64,000 nt of DNA from an uncultured Spirochaetales bacterium (GCA_949283305.1 CASDRU010000006.1:62001-126000); one strand, 5' to 3'. Shown: positions 46,374 to 55,810, counted from the first letter of the stretch. Made by a program: numbers and translations. The notes: generated by a model from the letters alone, not told the origin.

Positions 46374-47244
46374 TCTTGCTCCTGATCACTGCTGCCTTGA
46401 ATGTGTTCTCCATAAGGGAGATTACAGTCATAAGCCCTACTCCTCCCGGAACAGGTGAAACAAGGCATGCTGTGTTTTCAAAGCTCTTTTCATCAACATC
46501 CCCCTGGATTCTGTAACCCTTTTTCCTGCTCTCATCCTTTATCCTGTTTATTCCGACATCGATGATGACAGCATCATCCCGCGTCATGGATGAGCTGAGG
46601 AGATCAGCCTTTCCTGCAGCAACAATAATAATGTCCGCATCCTTTGTAAAGCGTTCCAGATTCTTTGTATGGCTGTTGCATACTGTCACTGTCGCATCAC
46701 GGCCTTTATTCATCAGAAGGATAGCAAGCGGCTTGCCGACAATATTGCTTCTGCCGATTACTGTAATGCTTTTTCCCCTTGTTGGAATCTCATAATAGTC
46801 GAGCATGTCAAGAATCCCTTTTGCAGTACATGGGATAAAGCAGTCAAGTCCCTGAACAAGACGTCCAAGATTGTTTTCAGTAAAGCCGTCAACATCCTTG
46901 CTTTTTCTTATTCTGTTTATTACCTTGCTCTCATTTATATGAGAAGGAAGAGGAAGCTGTACAAGGATTGCATCGACATTTTCATCGTAGTTCAGCCTGT
47001 CAATTAGTGAAATAAGCTCCTCTTCAGCTGTATCTTCACACAATTTATAATCAAAATGCACAAAAGAGAGAGCCTCGCACATCTTATGCTTGCTATTGAC
47101 ATAAGAGAGGCTTGCAGGATCATCTCCAACAAGAATGACTGCAAGGCTTGGGGCTCTATTTCCTTCTCTTATAAAGGATTGTGTTTTTTCTTTAAGCTTT
47201 TCAAGGATTTCATCCCTGATGATTTTTCCGTCAAGTAGCTTCAT
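46357..47244 (-). CDS. folD: Methylenetetrahydrofolate dehydrogenase/cyclohydrolase
   Basis: Bifunctional folate enzyme linking methylene-, methenyl- and 10-formyl-tetrahydrofolate. The 295 residues show LAVILVGDDPASLSYVNSKHKMCE with the catalytic Tyr-x3-Lys, VQLPLPSHINE, KDVDGFTENNLGRL, PCTAKGILDML, the NADP loop VIGRSNIVGKPLAILL and a C-terminal PVPGGVGLMT. Complete and of normal length. It is the first gene of the folD-miaB-sirtuin unit, with a promoter directly upstream. Confidence 0.97.
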   Translation of the reverse strand: MKLLDGKIIRDEILEKLKEKTQSFIREGNRAPSLAVILVGDDPASLSYVNSKHKMCEALSFVHFDYKLCEDTAEEELISLIDRLNYDENVDAILVQLPLPSHINESKVINRIRKSKDVDGFTENNLGRLVQGLDCFIPCTAKGILDMLDYYEIPTRGKSITVIGRSNIVGKPLAILLMNKGRDATVTVCNSHTKNLERFTKDADIIIVAAGKADLLSSSMTRDDAVIIDVGINRIKDESRKKGYRIQGDVDEKSFENTACLVSPVPGGVGLMTVISLMENTFKAAVIRSKSEIHN

Positions 47245-47253
47245 CTGCTATTA

Positions 47254-47282
47254 TTAATACATTTTTTTCCTTGTTTTCTCAA
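47254..47282 (-). promoter_or_regulatory. Promoter of folD
   Basis: TTGAGA (47282-47277) and TATTAA (47259-47254) spaced by 17 bases in the divergent folD/beta-barrel gap. The transcription start would be near 47247, so the leader would be only a few bases. Confidence 0.4.
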
Positions 47283-47286
47283 TCCA

Positions 47287-47315
47287 TTTAAAAATATGAA
47301 TCTTTTTTATATAAT
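47287..47315 (+). promoter_or_regulatory. Promoter of the beta-barrel protein gene
   Basis: TTTAAA (47287-47292) and a perfect TATAAT (47310-47315) spaced by 17 bases. Only six bases separate the -10 from the ATG at 47322, which would place the transcription start on or next to the start codon. Confidence 0.5.
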
Positions 47316-47321
47316 GGATGC

Positions 47322-47915
47322 ATGAAGAAAAAAATTCTGACAGCATTAATGATTTTCCTGAGCTCAGTCAGCCTCTTTGCTGCCCAGCCATTTTATGATA
47401 CAGGCAGCCAGATATTCACAATATCTGCAGGCGTTGCTTTCCCTGATTATATGGCAGTGCCGAAAAAGGACATTGCCGGTTCTGGAATGGGTGCAGATGG
47501 CACTCACCTTACAGTCGGAGGATATGGAAGCATAACATACCAGGTCTTCACATCTCCTTATATCGCACTTGGCGGAGAAATCGGATATCAGTTCCATTTT
47601 GACCAGTCAAACAGTGTTTTCACAAATGTGCCGATGCTCTTCAAGTTCACCTATGTTCCTCTGCAGGGAAATATTGAAATACCTCTTTCACTTACAGCAG
47701 GCATCAATTACATAAGCCTTGCAGGAAACGGCAAGCTCACACTATCAGTTGGAGCTGAAGTCGGATTCAGATTCTTCTTCACAGATGAATGGGGAATGGG
47801 AATAAACGGTGGAGTAACATTTGTTCCGGAATTCTATTTAAAGAGTGACAGAGCAGACTATAACGGGGTATCACTCTTTTCACCTCTGACACTCTCAGCA
47901 GTATACAGGCATTAA
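47322..47915 (+). CDS. Small outer membrane beta-barrel protein
   Basis: A 197-residue protein with a clear signal peptide (about 1-20, ending SVSLFA) followed by alternating polar/hydrophobic, Gly- and aromatic-rich strands such as HLTVGGYGSITYQVF, YIALGGEIGYQFHF and GAEVGFRFFFTDEWGMGI, ending in an aromatic-containing strand (LSAVYRH). This suggests an 8-strand barrel like small outer membrane proteins known in treponemes (OmpW-like or TP0733-like); the family is not certain. No Shine-Dalgarno sequence precedes the ATG. The next gene, a lipoprotein, begins 10 bases after the stop. Confidence 0.75.
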   Translation: MKKKILTALMIFLSSVSLFAAQPFYDTGSQIFTISAGVAFPDYMAVPKKDIAGSGMGADGTHLTVGGYGSITYQVFTSPYIALGGEIGYQFHFDQSNSVFTNVPMLFKFTYVPLQGNIEIPLSLTAGINYISLAGNGKLTLSVGAEVGFRFFFTDEWGMGINGGVTFVPEFYLKSDRADYNGVSLFSPLTLSAVYRH

Positions 47916-47925
47916 GGAGAATGAT

Positions 47926-48942
47926 ATGAAAAAAGTTTTATTTATTCTTCTTTCTTCTCTCATCCTTCTCTCATCATGCAATCTTGATGGTCAGGGTATT
48001 TTCAATGATATCCTTTCAAGCGAGCCTGTAACTAATGAAAAAGTTCAAGAGTTCATCGGTGTCCTAAACAATATAATATATGTCAATTCAGAAAACGGAC
48101 TTTCCTATTATGACATGAACGCTTCAGCGCAGAACACAACCTTGCATACACCAAATATAAAAGAACAGTATGCTTTCTACAAGTTTGTTTTCGAATCTGA
48201 TGGAAATAAGTATGCGCTCAAATTCATAAATGATTCTTCAGATTATCATTACGAAGTTGAAAACATAGCTGATCATACTTCAAAAAGAGTAAATTTCAAA
48301 GTTGATAACAATGACATTAAAGAAATCATTGATTTAAAAGTCTACTATGTTGATGGAGAAAATGTTCTTACAGCTATAGTTGAGACAAAAAATGGTGATT
48401 GTTATCTAATCAATGATACGGGTACTTTAACATATGATGATACAAATTATACATTGTCTGTATCAGCGACTAAAATTGAAAATTGTAAAGATGATAATAA
48501 TAATATAGTTGCAGAAATAATTGGACCTAATGCATATAAATGTAAAGGAAAATATTATATCGGTAGTGACGAAGAAACTATAGATAACGTAAGTGATTTC
48601 TGTTTTCTCTCTTCTGAATATGCAGTAAGTTCAGACTACACTGTATATGATTCAACTGGAAAAGCATTAACAGATAGTGATGGAAAAACTATCAAGCTCA
48701 GCGGAACTCCTTTCTATACAAAAGCCGGAGGAAAGACATTCCTTATTTCTGATTCTGCTCTGATAACAGACGGAAGCAAGAATGAAGTAAAAACACTCTT
48801 TTCTTCTTTAAGCGGCAGTGCAAAGCAGTATATTGCAGTTGAAGACACTAATAATAATTCAATTAATGTTTATCGTGTGACAGCTTCAAATGGAGTTTAT
48901 CGCGCAACTGTTGAACTTTCTGACAGTACCACTCAGAATTGA
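47926..48942 (+). CDS. Lipoprotein of unknown function
   Basis: A 338-residue protein with a lipoprotein signal: MKKVLFILLSSLILLSSC, Cys18 being the lipidation site. AAGGAG lies 7-8 bases before the ATG. The mature part is rich in Asp, Asn, Tyr and Ser with repeated short beta-strands (for example YYVDGENVLTAIVETKNGD, FYTKAGGKTFLIS), suggesting a beta-propeller-like or beta-rich surface protein; I recognise no family. The segment around 48200-48600 is clearly more AT-rich than its neighbours, with many AAT, AAA and ATA codons. Followed by a terminator and probably cotranscribed with the barrel gene. Confidence 0.78.
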   Translation: MKKVLFILLSSLILLSSCNLDGQGIFNDILSSEPVTNEKVQEFIGVLNNIIYVNSENGLSYYDMNASAQNTTLHTPNIKEQYAFYKFVFESDGNKYALKFINDSSDYHYEVENIADHTSKRVNFKVDNNDIKEIIDLKVYYVDGENVLTAIVETKNGDCYLINDTGTLTYDDTNYTLSVSATKIENCKDDNNNIVAEIIGPNAYKCKGKYYIGSDEETIDNVSDFCFLSSEYAVSSDYTVYDSTGKALTDSDGKTIKLSGTPFYTKAGGKTFLISDSALITDGSKNEVKTLFSSLSGSAKQYIAVEDTNNNSINVYRVTASNGVYRATVELSDSTTQN

Positions 48943-48964
48943 TTATAGAGATTGACAATATAAT

Positions 48965-48987
48965 AAGCGGCAGGAATTCTGCCGCTT
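48965..48987 (+). terminator. Hairpin after the lipoprotein gene
   Basis: AAGCGGCAG and CTGCCGCTT form a perfect 9-bp stem around GAATT, followed by GTTTATT. The T tract is weak, but the stem and position fit a terminator for the plus-strand pair. Confidence 0.6.
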
Positions 48988-49002
48988 GTTTATTGCCATT
49001 AT

Positions 49003-49031
49003 GAAAACAAAAATGCAGGCAGTGCCTGCAT
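49003..49031 (-). terminator. Terminator after the phosphoribosyltransferase gene
   Basis: On the minus strand ATGCAGGC and GCCTGCAT form a perfect 8-bp stem with loop ACT, followed by TTTTGTTTTC. It ends the gapA-to-phosphoribosyltransferase gene series, 4 bases after the last stop codon. Confidence 0.75.
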
Positions 49032-49034
49032 ATC

Positions 49035-49646
49035 TTATAAAACTTCATGAAGGATCTTCTTCACTTCCTCGTCAGCAAATACCTGATCTATCTCTTCATC
49101 AGTCAGACCTATGAATTCATGGCATGTATAGTGTATCCATCTGGACTCTTCAGGAGTTGAGAGAACATGCTTTCTGCACCAGTAGTCAGGCTGGATAGGA
49201 AGGCTTTCCTTTTTATAAAGAGGAACCTTGTAGTCATAGACAGCGACCTTTATGTTCTCTCTTAAAATCCCGCTCTGCTCCATTACAGTATTTACTAGTG
49301 CATTAACAGTCATGCCTGTATCAAAGATGTCATCGACAATGAGGACCTTCATGTTCTTATCAAGCAATTTTGGGCTCACAGTCCATCCATCGATATCAAC
49401 ATGCTCACTGTGCTCAGAAAGCTTTCCATAGCTCCTTGCCACTACAGCGGCATAGAATACCGGCTCCCTCTTTTCTTTCATTGCAATGAGCTTATAGTAC
49501 TCGCTCATGACATTTGCCATATATGCACCGCCGCGGAGCGAATCATATATGATATCCGGCATGAAATGATCGACTGTATACATCTTATGCACAAGCTTTA
49601 AAGCTGCATCGCGGATCATATCGCATGTAATGAATTCCTTGGACAT
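49035..49646 (-). CDS. Purine-type phosphoribosyltransferase
   Basis: A 203-residue type I phosphoribosyltransferase. The PRPP-binding motif is VLIVDDIFDTGMTVNAL (two acidic residues then D-T-G-x-T), and the pyrophosphate loop is in DIIYDSLRGGAYMANVM. W-x-V near the end (PDYWCRKHVL) resembles the base-binding part of hypoxanthine/xanthine enzymes. The base cannot be fixed from sequence; purine salvage is the best guess. GAGGTGA precedes ATG 49646. Last gene of the unit, 8 bases after map. Confidence 0.8.
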   Translation of the reverse strand: MSKEFITCDMIRDAALKLVHKMYTVDHFMPDIIYDSLRGGAYMANVMSEYYKLIAMKEKREPVFYAAVVARSYGKLSEHSEHVDIDGWTVSPKLLDKNMKVLIVDDIFDTGMTVNALVNTVMEQSGILRENIKVAVYDYKVPLYKKESLPIQPDYWCRKHVLSTPEESRWIHYTCHEFIGLTDEEIDQVFADEEVKKILHEVL

Positions 49647-49654
49647 AAATCACC

Positions 49655-50404
49655 TCAGGTCATAATCTCAAGGCCATCTTCAGTGATGGCAACAGTGTGC
49701 TCCCAGTGACATGCGACAGACCCGTCAACTGTCTTGACTGTCCATCCGTCATCAAGGACCTTTATTCTCTTGTCCCCCATGTTGATCATGGGCTCTATTG
49801 CAATTACAAGGCCTTCACGGAGTTTCTTGTTTGAATATCTTGTGTTCACATAGTTGAATACAAGAGGATCTTCGTGAATTGAGAATCCTACTCCATGACC
49901 GCAGTAGTCCTCAACTATCCCATAGTGATAAGGACGGACTGTGGACTCCACTGCTCGGGCAATGTCATATAGCCGTGCACCCTTTAGTGATGCTGCATCA
50001 ATTGCGTTATAAAGCGATTTTCTTGTCACTTCATTCAAAAGATGGACTTCCTTGCTTACATTCCCGATTTCATAGGTGTGGGTGCTGTCAGATACATAGC
50101 CGTCCAGATCCAGTGTGATATCTACAGAAACAAGATCTCCATCCTTCAAGATATTCTTCCTTGACGGAATTCCGTGAATAACAGTGTCGTTTACAGAAAT
50201 GCATGTAGCATTTGGATACCCGCAGTATCCGAGGCAGGAGGCAATCGCATGATTGTCCTTGATGAACTCATAGCAGAGCTTATCTACATCATAAGTGCTC
50301 ATGCCTTCCTTGATGTTTTTATCAAGCATCTTAAAGAGTGATGATAGAAGAGCACCGCTTTTTCTTATTCCTTCAATATCCTCTTTACTTTTCAGCTCAA
50401 TCAT
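49655..50404 (-). CDS. map: Methionine aminopeptidase
   Basis: Removes the N-terminal Met from new proteins. The 249 residues follow the type I MAP fold: CISVNDTVIHGIP, LVSVDITLDLDGYVSDSTHTY (two Asp metal ligands), CGHGVGFSIHEDP (His ligand), VIAIEPM (Glu ligand) and HWEHTVAIT (Glu ligand). ATG 50404 has AAGGAG upstream; the frame is open further upstream but without similarity. Overlaps nusB by 8 bases. Confidence 0.96.
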   Translation of the reverse strand: MIELKSKEDIEGIRKSGALLSSLFKMLDKNIKEGMSTYDVDKLCYEFIKDNHAIASCLGYCGYPNATCISVNDTVIHGIPSRKNILKDGDLVSVDITLDLDGYVSDSTHTYEIGNVSKEVHLLNEVTRKSLYNAIDAASLKGARLYDIARAVESTVRPYHYGIVEDYCGHGVGFSIHEDPLVFNYVNTRYSNKKLREGLVIAIEPMINMGDKRIKVLDDGWTVKTVDGSVACHWEHTVAITEDGLEIMT

Positions 50405-50840
50405 GAATGTTCTCCTTGACATATGTGTCAAGCAGACCGTTTATGAATTTATAGGATACATCATTGCTGAATGACTGGGAAAGCTTTACAGCCTGGTCTA
50501 TTATGATTGTAGGATGCGTATCCTTTAGATATAGAAGCTGATAAAGCGAGAGCCTCAAAACATTCCTGTCCACGATGTTTATTTTCTCAAGCGGTCTGTT
50601 TATTGAATATTTTCTAATGATCTGGTCAATCTGAGACCTGCTCTCAACAGTTCCTAAAATCAAGAGACGTGCAAATGTTTTTGCCTCTTCATCAAGAGCA
50701 TCCATCTCCTCTTCTGTCATTCCTGGAAAGACAGTCAGATCAAGATCATCATCCAGCTTATTATTGAAATCAAGAGAATAAAGAGCCTGGAGCGCGATGC
50801 TCCTGGCTGTCACCCTGTCCTGTTTGAAAATTTCCTTCAC
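50397..50840 (-). CDS. nusB: Transcription antitermination factor NusB
   Basis: NusB with S10 binds boxA RNA in rRNA leaders and supports antitermination. The 147 residues are all-helical, starting with RVTARSIALQALYSLDF and having INIVDRNVLRLSLYQLLYL and IIIDQAVKLSQSFSNDVSYKFINGLLD, the strongest family motifs. The start codon is GTG at 50840, directly after the stop of the parvulin gene, with AAGGA 9 bases upstream. Confidence 0.95.
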   Translation of the reverse strand: MKEIFKQDRVTARSIALQALYSLDFNNKLDDDLDLTVFPGMTEEEMDALDEEAKTFARLLILGTVESRSQIDQIIRKYSINRPLEKINIVDRNVLRLSLYQLLYLKDTHPTIIIDQAVKLSQSFSNDVSYKFINGLLDTYVKENIHD

Positions 50841-51869
50841 TTAATAAATCCTTATTCTTGCCTGGCTTCTGAGCTCAGCAATCAGTTCGTTTGTAGCATT
50901 GGCAAGAGCATTTTGTGCGTTCTGATTGGCAAGAAGATAAACAATGTAATCCCTTACTGTCTCTGAACTCTCTGGATTGATTTTATCATCGATTCCTAAA
51001 ATCCTGCCGCTGTTATGAACGCTGACTTTGACAATATGGTATCCGACATTAGACTCAAGCATTCCGGAGATCTCTCCTGTCTTCAAATTCATAACTGCAT
51101 CGACAAAGTCCTGACCGAATCCAGCAATTGCACTCTGGTTGTCAATGCTCAGCCATCCAATATCTCCGCCAAGGGCTTTGCTCTCAGCATCATCTGTGTA
51201 GTCAGAAACCGCCTGCTCGAATGTTAGACTTCCGTTCTTGATCTTTTCTGCAACCTCAGTCATCAAAACAGCATTCTCTTCATTTTTCTTCTCATCATCA
51301 GTCTTGAGCTTTACAACATGGGCAAGCTTGACATTCTCTGCCTGGAAGAAGCCCTGCATGTTCTTTCTGTAAAAGTCCTCTACCTGTGAATCTGTAGGCA
51401 TTGTGTTGATGTTCTGAAGCTCTGCACTCTTTTCCTGAAGGACATATTTCTGAACAGTCAATGATTCCTTTATGCCTTCTTTATATTCGGCTAAAGTCAT
51501 TCCTGTGTTTGATGCAATATAGCTTTCAAAGTCTGCATCTGAAATCTTTGCACCTACCTGGCTCTCTAGCTGGCTTTTGAGCTGAGAGACATAGCTTTCT
51601 ACTTCCTGATCAGTTGCAAGCGCACCATCACGCTCAGCACCCTGCAGGAACACCTCATCGTTGATGAGGATATTCAGAATCTGGCTTCGGTCTGCAGAAA
51701 CTCCCGCATTCTGATACTGTTTAAGCATAGCATCCACTTCATCATTTGTGATTGCTTTATTTCTGATAAGATTAACTGTTGCTGCAGGGCTTGACACGAG
51801 GCTTGCAGCACCTATTACAGACAGAGCAAGAAAAAGCACAAGCAGAACAGATAAGAATCTCTTTTTCAT
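50841..51869 (-). CDS. Periplasmic parvulin-type prolyl isomerase
   Basis: A 342-residue SurA/PrsA-like folding factor. A signal peptide covers about residues 1-21 (ending VIGAA), no lipobox Cys is present, a helical SurA-N-like chaperone part follows (about 35-170), and a parvulin domain lies at about 180-290 (KLAHVVKLKTDDE..., GGDIGWLS, VGYHIVKV). It probably assists folding of exported proteins, perhaps clients of BamA. AAGGAG is 9 bases from ATG 51869. Located 5 bases after the 137-residue unknown gene. Confidence 0.85.
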   Translation of the reverse strand: MKKRFLSVLLVLFLALSVIGAASLVSSPAATVNLIRNKAITNDEVDAMLKQYQNAGVSADRSQILNILINDEVFLQGAERDGALATDQEVESYVSQLKSQLESQVGAKISDADFESYIASNTGMTLAEYKEGIKESLTVQKYVLQEKSAELQNINTMPTDSQVEDFYRKNMQGFFQAENVKLAHVVKLKTDDEKKNEENAVLMTEVAEKIKNGSLTFEQAVSDYTDDAESKALGGDIGWLSIDNQSAIAGFGQDFVDAVMNLKTGEISGMLESNVGYHIVKVSVHNSGRILGIDDKINPESSETVRDYIVYLLANQNAQNALANATNELIAELRSQARIRIY

Positions 51870-51874
51870 TTTGA

Positions 51875-52288
51875 TTAACTCCTTTCCAGTTGGATATTTT
51901 TGCCAAGGGAGCCTGCCTCACTGGCATTTTTGACAGTAAAGCTTGCATTGACGAGCATACCCTGCTCTTCCATCGCCTTCATCAGGTTGATGGTTGTCTT
52001 AGAACTCCTGATTCCAGATAATACCACAGCCAGAGAGCGTTTGCCTTCTGCTCCAGGTGTAGTTTTCAAGTATTTTGGAACTATATCAGGGATTCTTGCG
52101 CTTATGAAGCTGCTCTGAGTGGAGACAAGAACAATAAAATCATAGAAAGTGAGTCTCTCTTCATCGACATAAGCATTTAAAAGTGTCACCTCATATTTTT
52201 TTGAAAGTGCTGATGAGAGAGAAGATGCAATCTGCTTTACTTTCTGGTCCTCCCTGTCTCGTCCAGCATATACAAGTGCGACTTTCAT
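51875..52288 (-). CDS. Unknown protein, flavodoxin-like fold possible
   Basis: A 137-residue protein without signal peptide. It starts with a beta strand and a phosphate-loop-like turn (MKVALVYAGRDRED), then a helix, a second strand (YEVTLLNAY), a third (FYDFIVLVSTQSSFIS) and a fourth (RSLAVVLSGIRSS): an alternating alpha/beta order resembling flavodoxins. No catalytic motif is clear and I do not recognise the family. GGAGG lies 8-9 bases before the ATG, immediately after a terminator hairpin. Between secG and the parvulin gene. Confidence 0.75.
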   Translation of the reverse strand: MKVALVYAGRDREDQKVKQIASSLSSALSKKYEVTLLNAYVDEERLTFYDFIVLVSTQSSFISARIPDIVPKYLKTTPGAEGKRSLAVVLSGIRSSKTTINLMKAMEEQGMLVNASFTVKNASEAGSLGKNIQLERS

Positions 52289-52307
52289 CGAAACCTCCGC
52301 TTAAAAG

Positions 52308-52336
52308 AAAAAAACCGGCCCATGGTTTGAGGCCGG
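52308..52336 (-). terminator. Terminator between secG and the 137-residue gene
   Basis: On the minus strand CCGGCC and GGCCGG form a 6-bp all-GC stem (extended by G-T-type pairs) around a 10-base loop, followed by TTTTTTTC. Only about 19 bases separate the T run from the next ATG, with the ribosome binding site between. Confidence 0.75.
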
Positions 52337-52353
52337 CAAAAATGTACTGCAAA

Positions 52354-52698
52354 TCAGTTTGCGCTTTCAGAAGCAGGAACCTCACTCTGGCTTTCGTTTG
52401 TAAGCCATGTTGTTCCAGCTTCAGCTCTCTGTGTCTGCTCAACTGCAGCAGTAAGATCCTCGCTTCCTGTTCTGTGTGTCAGTGCTACAAGAAGAGCAAG
52501 CACAAGAAAGAGAATTGCAAGGATAGTGGTAGCCTTGGTGAGGAAAGCATTGCTCCTTCCTCCGAAAGCAGTGCTGCTGTCTCCGCCGAATACTCCGCCA
52601 AGACCTGTGCTCTGCTCACTCTGGATTGCAACTAGGAAAACCAGAAGAAGTGCTACCAAAACAAAAAGTACCAATAGGATGATTCCTAAAACTGTCAT
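52354..52698 (-). CDS. secG: Protein translocase subunit SecG
   Basis: Small SecYEG subunit that assists export. The 114 residues have two membrane helices (about 3-24 and 56-73) joined by a Gly/Ser-rich loop (SEQSTGLGGVFGGDSSTAFGG), the typical SecG pattern, and a longer hydrophilic C-terminal tail. GGAG precedes ATG 52698. The order gapA-pgk-tpiA-secG is common in bacteria. Confidence 0.92.
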   Translation of the reverse strand: MTVLGIILLVLFVLVALLLVFLVAIQSEQSTGLGGVFGGDSSTAFGGRSNAFLTKATTILAILFLVLALLVALTHRTGSEDLTAAVEQTQRAEAGTTWLTNESQSEVPASESAN

Positions 52699-52712
52699 TC
52701 TATCACTCCAGC

Positions 52713-53471
52713 TTATTTATTGAATGTTAAAATAGGCAGGAACTGCTCGACTGAGAGGCTTGCACCACCTACAAGTGCTCCGTCGATGTTTTCCTTAGCC
52801 ATCAAGGCCTTAACATTTCCAGCCTTAACAGAACCACCATACTGTATAATCAGGTTTTCTGCAATATCCTTTGAGTACAATCTCTCAACAGTTTCCCTGA
52901 TAAAGAGATGAGCGCTGTCAGCATCCTCTGCACTTGCAGTCTTTCCTGTTCCGATTGCCCAGACTGGCTCATAAGCGATTGTTATATGTGACATAGCAGA
53001 TGCATCGACATCCTTCAAGCCAACCTCAATCTGAGAAGAAAGAACTTCTTCAAGCTTGCCAGCCTCTCTTTCCTCAAGTGTCTCACCAACACAGTATACG
53101 ACATCCATGCCGCACTCAAGAGCAAGAAGAATCTTGCCGTTAATGATCTCGTTTGTCTCTCCGTAGTACTGTCTTCTCTCGCTGTGGCCGAGAATTACAG
53201 TATTTACTCCCAGATCCTTGAGCATCAGAGGAGATACTTCTCCTGTATATGCTCCGCTCTTGTGGTCAGCCATGTTCTGAGCTGCAACAATGATCGGAGA
53301 GTCTTTGAGAATCTCAAGAACAGCAGGGATTGTTACAAATGGAGGAGCAACCATCATCTTCACATCCGCGCCCTTTTCTTTGACAGCAGCAAGAAGGGCC
53401 TTTGCATACTCCCTTCCCTCTGTTGCTGTCATGTTCATTTTCCAGTTTCCTGCAATATATGCCTTTCTCAT
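52713..53471 (-). CDS. tpiA: Triosephosphate isomerase
   Basis: Interconverts dihydroxyacetone phosphate and glyceraldehyde 3-phosphate. The 252 residues have AGNWKMN (Asn9, Lys11), ILGHSERRQYYGE with the catalytic His, AYEPVWAIGTGKTA with the catalytic Glu, and IQYGGSVKAGN and DGALVGGASL for phosphate binding. ATG 53471 comes one base after the pgk stop; the frame is open upstream through pgk but only this start fits the family. Confidence 0.97.
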   Translation of the reverse strand: MRKAYIAGNWKMNMTATEGREYAKALLAAVKEKGADVKMMVAPPFVTIPAVLEILKDSPIIVAAQNMADHKSGAYTGEVSPLMLKDLGVNTVILGHSERRQYYGETNEIINGKILLALECGMDVVYCVGETLEEREAGKLEEVLSSQIEVGLKDVDASAMSHITIAYEPVWAIGTGKTASAEDADSAHLFIRETVERLYSKDIAENLIIQYGGSVKAGNVKALMAKENIDGALVGGASLSVEQFLPILTFNK

Positions 53472-53472
53472 C

Positions 53473-54651
53473 TTATTTCTCCAGTGCCTTGATGCCAGGA
53501 AGAGTCTTTCCCTCGAGGAATTCAAGAGAAGCACCGCCGCCTGTTGATACATGGCTGATCTTTGATGCGAGACCGAACTTGTTGATAGCTGCGACACTGT
53601 CACCGCCACCTACTACGCTTGTTGCATCGCTTTCTGCAAGAGCCTTGGCGACCTCTTCTGTTCCCTTGGCAAACTGAGCAAACTCGAATACGCCCATAGG
53701 ACCATTCCATACAACGCTCTTTGCGCTCTTGAGCTCAGCCTTGATGAGCTCCACTGTCTTTGCTCCGATATCCATTCCCATGAGATCATCAGAAATATCT
53801 ACTGAGTCAACAGCAACAGCTTCTGCACTCTCGCTGAATTCTGAAGCACAGACATGATCAACAGGAAGAATGACCTTGACTCCCTTTTCCTCAGCAGCCT
53901 TCAAAAAGTTCTTTGCTGTGTCAAAATAATCAGGCTCTACAAGGCTCTTGCCGATCTTGTGTCCGAGAACTGAAAGGAATGTGTAAGCCATTCCACCACC
54001 GATGACAATTGTGTTGCATGTCTTTACAAGGGACTCAAGAACAGTGATCTTGCTTGATACCTTGCTTCCGCCGATGATTGCGACAAAAGGCTTTTCAGGG
54101 TTCTCAAGAAGCGGAGCCATATACTTAACTTCCTTTTCAATAAGAAATCCTGCATAGGAAGGAAGATAGTGGCTTACGCCCTCTGTTGATGCATGTGCTC
54201 TGTGAGCTGTTCCGAATGCATCGTTTACATATACATCGCCATAGCTTGCAAGTGTCTTTGCAAACTCAGGATCATTTTTTTCCTCTCCAGGATAGAATCT
54301 CACATTCTCAAGCATGAGAACATCACCTGGCTTGATAGCACTTACAAGAGATGCGACCTCATCTCCGATTACATCCGGAGCAAGAGTTACTTTCTTTCCA
54401 AGAAGCTCCTCAAACTTCTCCTTGACAGGAAGAAGAGAATAATCCATGTTCTTCTGTCCCTTTGGACGGCCGAAGTGTGTCATGATGATAAGGCTTGCAC
54501 CCTCATCAAGGATGTACTTGATAGTAGGAAGTGCTGCAAGGATTCTTGTCGGGTCTGTGACCTTTCCTTCCTTTACAGGGCAGTTGAAATCAACACGGAT
54601 AAGAACCTTCTTTCCCTTAAGAGATGCATCTTTAACTGTATTTAATACCAT
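53473..54651 (-). CDS. pgk: Phosphoglycerate kinase
   Basis: Makes ATP from 1,3-bisphosphoglycerate. The 392 residues include [25 protein letters not shown] (substrate-binding Arg/His), [40 protein letters not shown], the hinge region and, near the end, [11 protein letters not shown] and [13 protein letters not shown] plus [18 protein letters not shown]. Complete. GGAG lies upstream of ATG 54651, just after a terminator hairpin that separates it from gapA. Confidence 0.98.
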   Translation of the reverse strand: MVLNTVKDASLKGKKVLIRVDFNCPVKEGKVTDPTRILAALPTIKYILDEGASLIIMTHFGRPKGQKNMDYSLLPVKEKFEELLGKKVTLAPDVIGDEVASLVSAIKPGDVLMLENVRFYPGEEKNDPEFAKTLASYGDVYVNDAFGTAHRAHASTEGVSHYLPSYAGFLIEKEVKYMAPLLENPEKPFVAIIGGSKVSSKITVLESLVKTCNTIVIGGGMAYTFLSVLGHKIGKSLVEPDYFDTAKNFLKAAEEKGVKVILPVDHVCASEFSESAEAVAVDSVDISDDLMGMDIGAKTVELIKAELKSAKSVVWNGPMGVFEFAQFAKGTEEVAKALAESDATSVVGGGDSVAAINKFGLASKISHVSTGGGASLEFLEGKTLPGIKALEK

Positions 54652-54668
54652 AAATTACTCCTATAGTG

Positions 54669-54692
54669 AAAAAGGCCTGCATCAGGCAGGCC
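54669..54692 (-). terminator. Terminator between gapA and pgk
   Basis: On the minus strand GGCCTGC and GCAGGCC form a perfect 7-bp stem around CTGAT, followed by TTTTTC. Another small repeat (GGCTGA/TCAGCC) covers the gapA stop. The T run ends about 18 bases before the pgk ATG, so most transcripts may stop after gapA. Confidence 0.75.
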
Positions 54693-54711
54693 CATAAAAT
54701 ACAGGCTGAAA

Positions 54712-55743
<1,032 letters not shown>

Positions 55744-55781
55744 TTAAATCGATAATAATTTACTAATTAACTAACAGATAA

Positions 55782-55810
55782 AAAATACCACTTTTTTACC
55801 GATAAGTAAA
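55782..55810 (-). promoter_or_regulatory. Promoter of gapA-pgk-tpiA-secG
   Basis: TTTACT (55810-55805), 17 bases, then TATTTT (55787-55782) preceded by TGG, an extended -10. The predicted start near 55775 leaves a leader of about 55 bases. The rest of the 121-base gap shows no terminator or recognised operator. Confidence 0.4.
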
